Source: Nocardioides terrae (lineage in GTDB: Bacteria > Actinomycetota > Actinomycetes > Propionibacteriales > Nocardioidaceae). From it: a DNA stretch of 64,000 nucleotides. The notes beneath the pieces are model-generated. The model was not told the DNA's origin. It worked only from the letters and a program-made list of their open reading frames with translations, and did no database searches. Shown in pieces: positions 60,964 through 64,000 of the stretch. Where the stretch lies: contig NZ_FOLB01000008.1 in assembly GCF_900112345.1 (NCBI RefSeq), forward strand, positions 62,001 to 126,000, written 5' to 3'. The translations under genes were made by a program, and so were the position numbers. Each line of letters begins with the position of its first letter. Position 1 is the first letter of the stretch.

Positions 60964-62561
60964 GCTCGACGGGCGCGCAGCACGCGGTCCTCGGCGTGAT
61001 GCGCGGCGCTGGCCGAGCCGGCGGGCCGGGCCCGCCGATCGTCGACCTCCACGGTCCAACCGGGGGCGGATCCGAGCACGGCGGCGAAGTCGTCGACGTG
61101 GACGTAGGCCTCGGGGTCGAACGGACGGTGCTGGTGCTGCGGGTGGCGCATCGCCTCGAGGTCGTGGCTGAGGACGATGAGCGTCCCCCCGGGGGCGACC
61201 GCGTCGAGGATGGTGTGGACGCCGCGCAGGTCGGGTGTGCGGGGGATCGACGCGTACGCCGCCGAGACGAGGTCGAACCCGCCCGGGGTGAACGGTTCCC
61301 ACGCGTTGGCGTCGGCGAGCTCGCACGTGACGTCCAGGTCGCGGCGCTCGGCCTCGGCCCGGATCCTGTCCAGCGCGCGCGAGGAGATGTCGCTCGCGGT
61401 CACCGTCCAGCCCTGCTCGGCCAGCCAGATCGCATCACCGCCCTCGCCGGCGCCGACGTCGAGCGCCCGGCCGGGGGTCAGGCCGGCCACCTCCGCGACC
61501 AGCGAGCCGTTCGGGTTGCCGCTCCACACCGGGTCGCCGGAGTAGCGGTGGTCCCAGTCAGCGACCGAGCCGGACGGCCGAGCGGCGGCCCGGACGTCCT
61601 CCCCGGCGAGACTCATGGCCACGGCGCCACCGACACGGCTGCCGTGCGCGGCGGCGGGCAGCACCTGCATGCTCGGGTCGGTGATGTTGCCGGCCGCGAA
61701 GACCCCCTCGACGGCAGTGGCACCCATCGGATCGACCTCCACGACGTCGCCCAGCCCGCTGGCGTGCGGGGTGGGACGGAGTCCGAGCTCGGCGAACGGC
61801 TCCGCCCGTGGGCGGAACCGCGGCCCCACGAGCATCGCATCGGCCTCGATCCGCGTGCCGTCGGCCAGCTCGACCCCGGTCAGCCGGTCCTCGTCGCTCA
61901 GAACCCGCCGCGCGGTGGCGCCGACCCGTACGTCGACACCGGCGGCCGTCAGGGTCCCCACCTCGGTCTCGTCGACCGCGACGCCGTCGGCGACCAGCAC
62001 GACCAGGCGGCTCGTCAGCTGGCGGAGCAGAGGCACGACGTGGAACCCCATGGGATGGGTGACGAGATGGACCAGCCGCTGGTCGCGCACCTCGTAGCCG
62101 TGGCAGAACGGGCAGTGGATCACCGAGCGACCCCAGTGCTCGGCCAGCCCCTCGACGTGCGGCAGCTCGTCCACCAAGCCGGTCGCGACGACGATGCGCC
62201 GGGCGACCACGCTGTCCCCGGTGGCGAGCTCGACAACGAAGCGCCCGCCGTCCCGGGCCACCCGCACGGCCCGGCCGGACAGCACCTCGCCGCCGTAGCT
62301 GCGCACCTCCGTCCGGCCCGCGACGAGCAGGTCCGCCGGGTCGGTGCCGTCACGGCCCAGGAAGCTGTGCATGCGAGCGGCCGGGGCGTTGCGCGGCTCG
62401 CCGGAGTCGACCACGATCACCGACCGACGCTGACGGCCGACCTGCAGAGCGGCAGCGAGACCGGCCGACGATCCTCCGACGACGGCGACGTCGCAGTGAC
62501 GGACGACGGCAGGAGTCGCAGCGGCTGTGGGGTGCGTGGGGGACGGGTGGTGATGGCTCAT
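60957..62561 (-). CDS. Thioredoxin-reductase-like flavoprotein fused to a SAM methyltransferase
   Basis: A 534-residue bifunctional protein. The N-terminal half (about 20-325) has the FAD site VAVVGGSSAGLAAAL and a redox-active C150-P-F-C153 in HCPFCHGYEV, then the FAD-closing AAGNITDPSMQVLPAA. The C-terminal half (about 330-534) is a class I methyltransferase with motif I ALDVGAGEGGDAIWLA (366-380) and the acidic TASDIS loop. Fusions of this kind are known in actinobacteria but their substrate is not; coupled redox and methylation of a thiol or metalloid is plausible. The ATG at 62561 precedes a His/Pro-rich leader. It is divergent from an XRE-cupin regulator. Confidence 0.88.
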   Translation of the reverse strand: MSHHHPSPTHPTAAATPAVVRHCDVAVVGGSSAGLAAALQVGRQRRSVIVVDSGEPRNAPAARMHSFLGRDGTDPADLLVAGRTEVRSYGGEVLSGRAVRVARDGGRFVVELATGDSVVARRIVVATGLVDELPHVEGLAEHWGRSVIHCPFCHGYEVRDQRLVHLVTHPMGFHVVPLLRQLTSRLVVLVADGVAVDETEVGTLTAAGVDVRVGATARRVLSDEDRLTGVELADGTRIEADAMLVGPRFRPRAEPFAELGLRPTPHASGLGDVVEVDPMGATAVEGVFAAGNITDPSMQVLPAAAHGSRVGGAVAMSLAGEDVRAAARPSGSVADWDHRYSGDPVWSGNPNGSLVAEVAGLTPGRALDVGAGEGGDAIWLAEQGWTVTASDISSRALDRIRAEAERRDLDVTCELADANAWEPFTPGGFDLVSAAYASIPRTPDLRGVHTILDAVAPGGTLIVLSHDLEAMRHPQHQHRPFDPEAYVHVDDFAAVLGSAPGWTVEVDDRRARPAGSASAAHHAEDRVLRARRAG

Positions 62562-62580
62562 GGCATCGACGGTAGGAGCA

Positions 62581-62622
62581 TCTGGCGTTATATGCCAGAC
62601 TCCTTGCAACATTCGCAAGGAG
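62581..62622. promoter_or_regulatory. Two palindromes in the TrxR-methyltransferase / XRE-cupin divergent promoter
   Basis: TCTGGC-N7-GCCAGA (62581-62599), containing TATA-like minus-10 boxes on both strands, is directly followed by CTCCTTGC-N7-GCAAGGAG (62600-62622). The right arm of the second includes most of the AAGGAGG ribosome binding site of the XRE gene. In mRNA the arms could sequester that site; as DNA it could be an operator. Confidence 0.6.
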
Positions 62623-62627
62623 GATCG

Positions 62628-63194
62628 ATGACCGAGCTCGCCGATATCGAGCACATCGTGCGCACCCGACTGCGGAGCCTGCGCACCACGCTAGGCCTGT
62701 CCCTCGACGACCTCGCCGCCCGCACGAACCTCAGCCCCTCGACGATCAGCCGCGTCGAGACGGGCAAGCGGACGATCAGCCTCGACGTGCTCCTGCCGCT
62801 CGCCACCGGGCTCCAGGTCGGCCTGGACGCCCTGCTCGACGTGAGCGGCGATGACGACGTGGTCATCCGTCCGACGGCGAGCCGGGTCGAAGGCCGCACG
62901 ACCTGGACGCTGAGCCGGCCCGAGAGCAGCACGGTCGCGGTGAAGGTGCTGGTCGAGCCGACGGCGTCGATGCCGCGGCAGCGCGTCCACCCGGGCCACG
63001 ACTGGCTGTTCGTCCTCAGCGGCCGGATCCGGCTCCTGCTCGGTGACCGCGAGATCATGGTGGAGGCGGGGGAGGCGGCCGAGTTCGCCACCATGACCCC
63101 CCACGCGTTCGCGGCGGTCGACGGACCGGCCGAGCTGTTGATGATCTTCGACCGCGACGGTCAGCTCGCGCACGTCCATCGCGGCAAGGAGTGA
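62628..63194 (+). CDS. XRE-family regulator with C-terminal cupin domain
   Basis: A 188-residue regulator. The HTH (about 10-65, LRTTLGLSLDDLAARTNLSPSTISRVETGKR) is followed by a cupin sensor domain (about 100-180, HPGHDWLFVLSGRIRLLLGDRE, then AGEAAEFATMTPHAF). AAGGAGG lies 5 nt before the ATG; the long open frame upstream is antisense to other genes. It is divergent from the TrxR-methyltransferase fusion with paired palindromes between them, so it most likely represses that gene and senses a small molecule through the cupin. Confidence 0.9.
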   Translation: MTELADIEHIVRTRLRSLRTTLGLSLDDLAARTNLSPSTISRVETGKRTISLDVLLPLATGLQVGLDALLDVSGDDDVVIRPTASRVEGRTTWTLSRPESSTVAVKVLVEPTASMPRQRVHPGHDWLFVLSGRIRLLLGDREIMVEAGEAAEFATMTPHAFAAVDGPAELLMIFDRDGQLAHVHRGKE

Positions 63195-63224
63195 CCCGCC
63201 GTCGGCGGAAGTCCTCCGCCCGGG

Positions 63225-63617
63225 TCAGGTCCGGGCCGGCTGGACCGGTGCCTTCACGGCAGTGACGGGGCAGCCGGCGGCGAGCAGCACCTGCTGGGAG
63301 GTCGACCCCATCACGAGCTTCCCGGCGGGGGACCGCCGCCGGAGACCGATGACGAGCAGGTCGGTCGTGTCCTCGTAGGAGAGGTCGATCAGCTCCGACG
63401 CCGCGTTGTTGTCGGAGCCGACCGTGCGGACCTCGACGCCCCGTTGGCGGAGCGAGGCCTCCGCGAGCGCCAGGTCGGCGGCGAACTCCGCGGTCGCGGC
63501 CACCTCCTCGGTCACGACCACCAGGAGCTGGTCGGATCGGACGGTGCACTCGCGGATAGCGAACCCGAGTGCCGCGCGCCCCTCACCGGTCCGGACGTAG
63601 CCGACGCAGACGGTCAT
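63225..63617 (-). CDS. Universal stress protein family (UspA-like)
   Basis: A 130-residue single-domain Usp. The first strand (VCVGYVRTGEGRAAL) lacks the Asp of classic ATP binders, but the C-terminal nucleotide loop is present as VIGLRRRSPAGKLVMGSTSQQVL, fitting the G-x2-G-x9-G-S/T class with one changed position. Its ATG overlaps the stop of the hydroxyacid dehydrogenase gene by 4 bp, so the two are co-expressed. ATP binding is plausible but uncertain. Confidence 0.85.
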   Translation of the reverse strand: MTVCVGYVRTGEGRAALGFAIRECTVRSDQLLVVVTEEVAATAEFAADLALAEASLRQRGVEVRTVGSDNNAASELIDLSYEDTTDLLVIGLRRRSPAGKLVMGSTSQQVLLAAGCPVTAVKAPVQPART

Positions 63618-64000
63618 GACACGACCTCCGGCACGGGGGTGAGGACGCGTCCGTCGGCGAGGAATGCGGCGAGGTTGTCCAAGGTGAGCCGCTCCATGGC
63701 GGCGCGTGTCTCGACGGTGCCGCTCCCGACGTGGGGGAGGAGGACCACGTTGTCGAGGCCGAGCAGCTCCTCCGGCACCTTCGGCTCGTCGGCGAAGACG
63801 TCGAGCCCGGCACCGGCCAACCGGCCGCTGACGAGCAGGTCGACGAGGGCAGGCTGGTCGACGACGGAGCCGCGCGCGATGTTCACGAGGTAGCCGTCGG
63901 ACCCGAGCGCCTCGAGCACGTCCCGGCTCACCAACCCACGGGTGCCGGAGCCGCCGGCCGTCGCGACGACGAGGATGTCCACCGCCGCGGCCAGCTCTTG
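63614..64000 (-). CDS. D-isomer-specific 2-hydroxyacid dehydrogenase (C-terminal part)
   Basis: Partial: 128 residues, continuing past the window end. The visible part is the NAD-binding domain's second half with catalytic Arg in NIARGSVVDQ, Glu in GLDVFADEP and His in LLPHVGSGT, the Arg-Glu-His triad of the family. Full-length members are about 310-330 residues. These enzymes reduce 2-oxoacids such as glyoxylate, hydroxypyruvate or phenylpyruvate. It overlaps the universal stress gene by ATGA. Confidence 0.88.
   Translation of the reverse strand, partial: QELAAAVDILVVATAGGSGTRGLVSRDVLEALGSDGYLVNIARGSVVDQPALVDLLVSGRLAGAGLDVFADEPKVPEELLGLDNVVLLPHVGSGTVETRAAMERLTLDNLAAFLADGRVLTPVPEVVS

Noticed and set aside
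1-64000. tRNA, rRNA, riboswitch or CRISPR features
   Set aside because: No cloverleaf-like segments, rRNA-like stretches, known riboswitch cores or regularly spaced repeats with spacers were recognised while reading; a covariance-model scan would settle this.

Overview
This 64 kb window comes from a very GC-rich actinobacterial chromosome, most likely Nocardioides or a close relative. The reasons are near-uniform G/C at third codon positions, many GTG and some TTG starts, dense 4-bp ATGA/GTGA gene overlaps, an ANTAR-type regulator, ROK/LacI/FCD-GntR-controlled sugar clusters and two copies of a DUF222-HNH (13E12-type) gene. No rRNA, tRNA, CRISPR array or transposase was found.

Layout. 0-9.4 kb: two small membrane proteins, then a four-gene leftward export-type ABC operon (two ATPases, two large FtsX-like permeases); the first ATPase carries a C-terminal AbrB-like domain. 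9.6-14.6 kb: a ROK regulator and a convergent secreted GH31 enzyme with two inserted CBM35 modules. 14.8-23.7 kb: housekeeping and signalling genes: GAF-ANTAR, STAS, DUF1772 with TetR, a TRIC-type channel, a cNMP-domain histidine kinase next to a receiver-flavoprotein fusion, a phosphatase, a kinase-fold phosphotransferase and small or secreted proteins.

23.8-36.3 kb: a LacI-controlled catabolic operon of ten tightly coupled genes. It encodes a CUT1 sugar ABC importer, two ADP-ribosylglycohydrolase-family proteins, a ribokinase, a three-domain fusion (glycosidase-like barrel, formylglycine-enzyme fold without catalytic cysteines, esterase), a family III CoA-transferase and a CitE-type lyase. 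The gene set reads as uptake of a ribosyl- or glycosyl-conjugate, glycosidic and ester cleavage, sugar phosphorylation and CoA-dependent breakdown of an acid. The substrate is unknown, and this is the most novel-looking system here.

36.3-52.2 kb: an accessory segment bounded by two near-identical copies of a DUF222-HNH gene (the second broken by a 1-bp insertion). It carries a secreted double-GH43 enzyme, a ROK regulator with a palindromic operator, a TauABC-like importer, two cytoplasmic sulfatases, two DUF202 proteins and a genuine formylglycine-generating enzyme. Together these make a self-contained sulfated-glycan or sulfate-ester utilisation module. Gene remnants lie just outside both repeats.

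52.3-57.2 kb: a hydroxy-acid/sugar-acid region (FAD-linked and FMN-linked oxidases, a truncated AEC transporter, a talarate/galactarate dehydratase-like enolase-superfamily enzyme and its FCD-type GntR). 57.3-64 kb: EAL-HDOD protein, flavin amine-oxidase-like enzyme, Gfo/Idh/MocA oxidoreductase, a thioredoxin-reductase-like/methyltransferase fusion divergent from an XRE-cupin regulator, a universal stress protein and a partial 2-hydroxyacid dehydrogenase running off the end.
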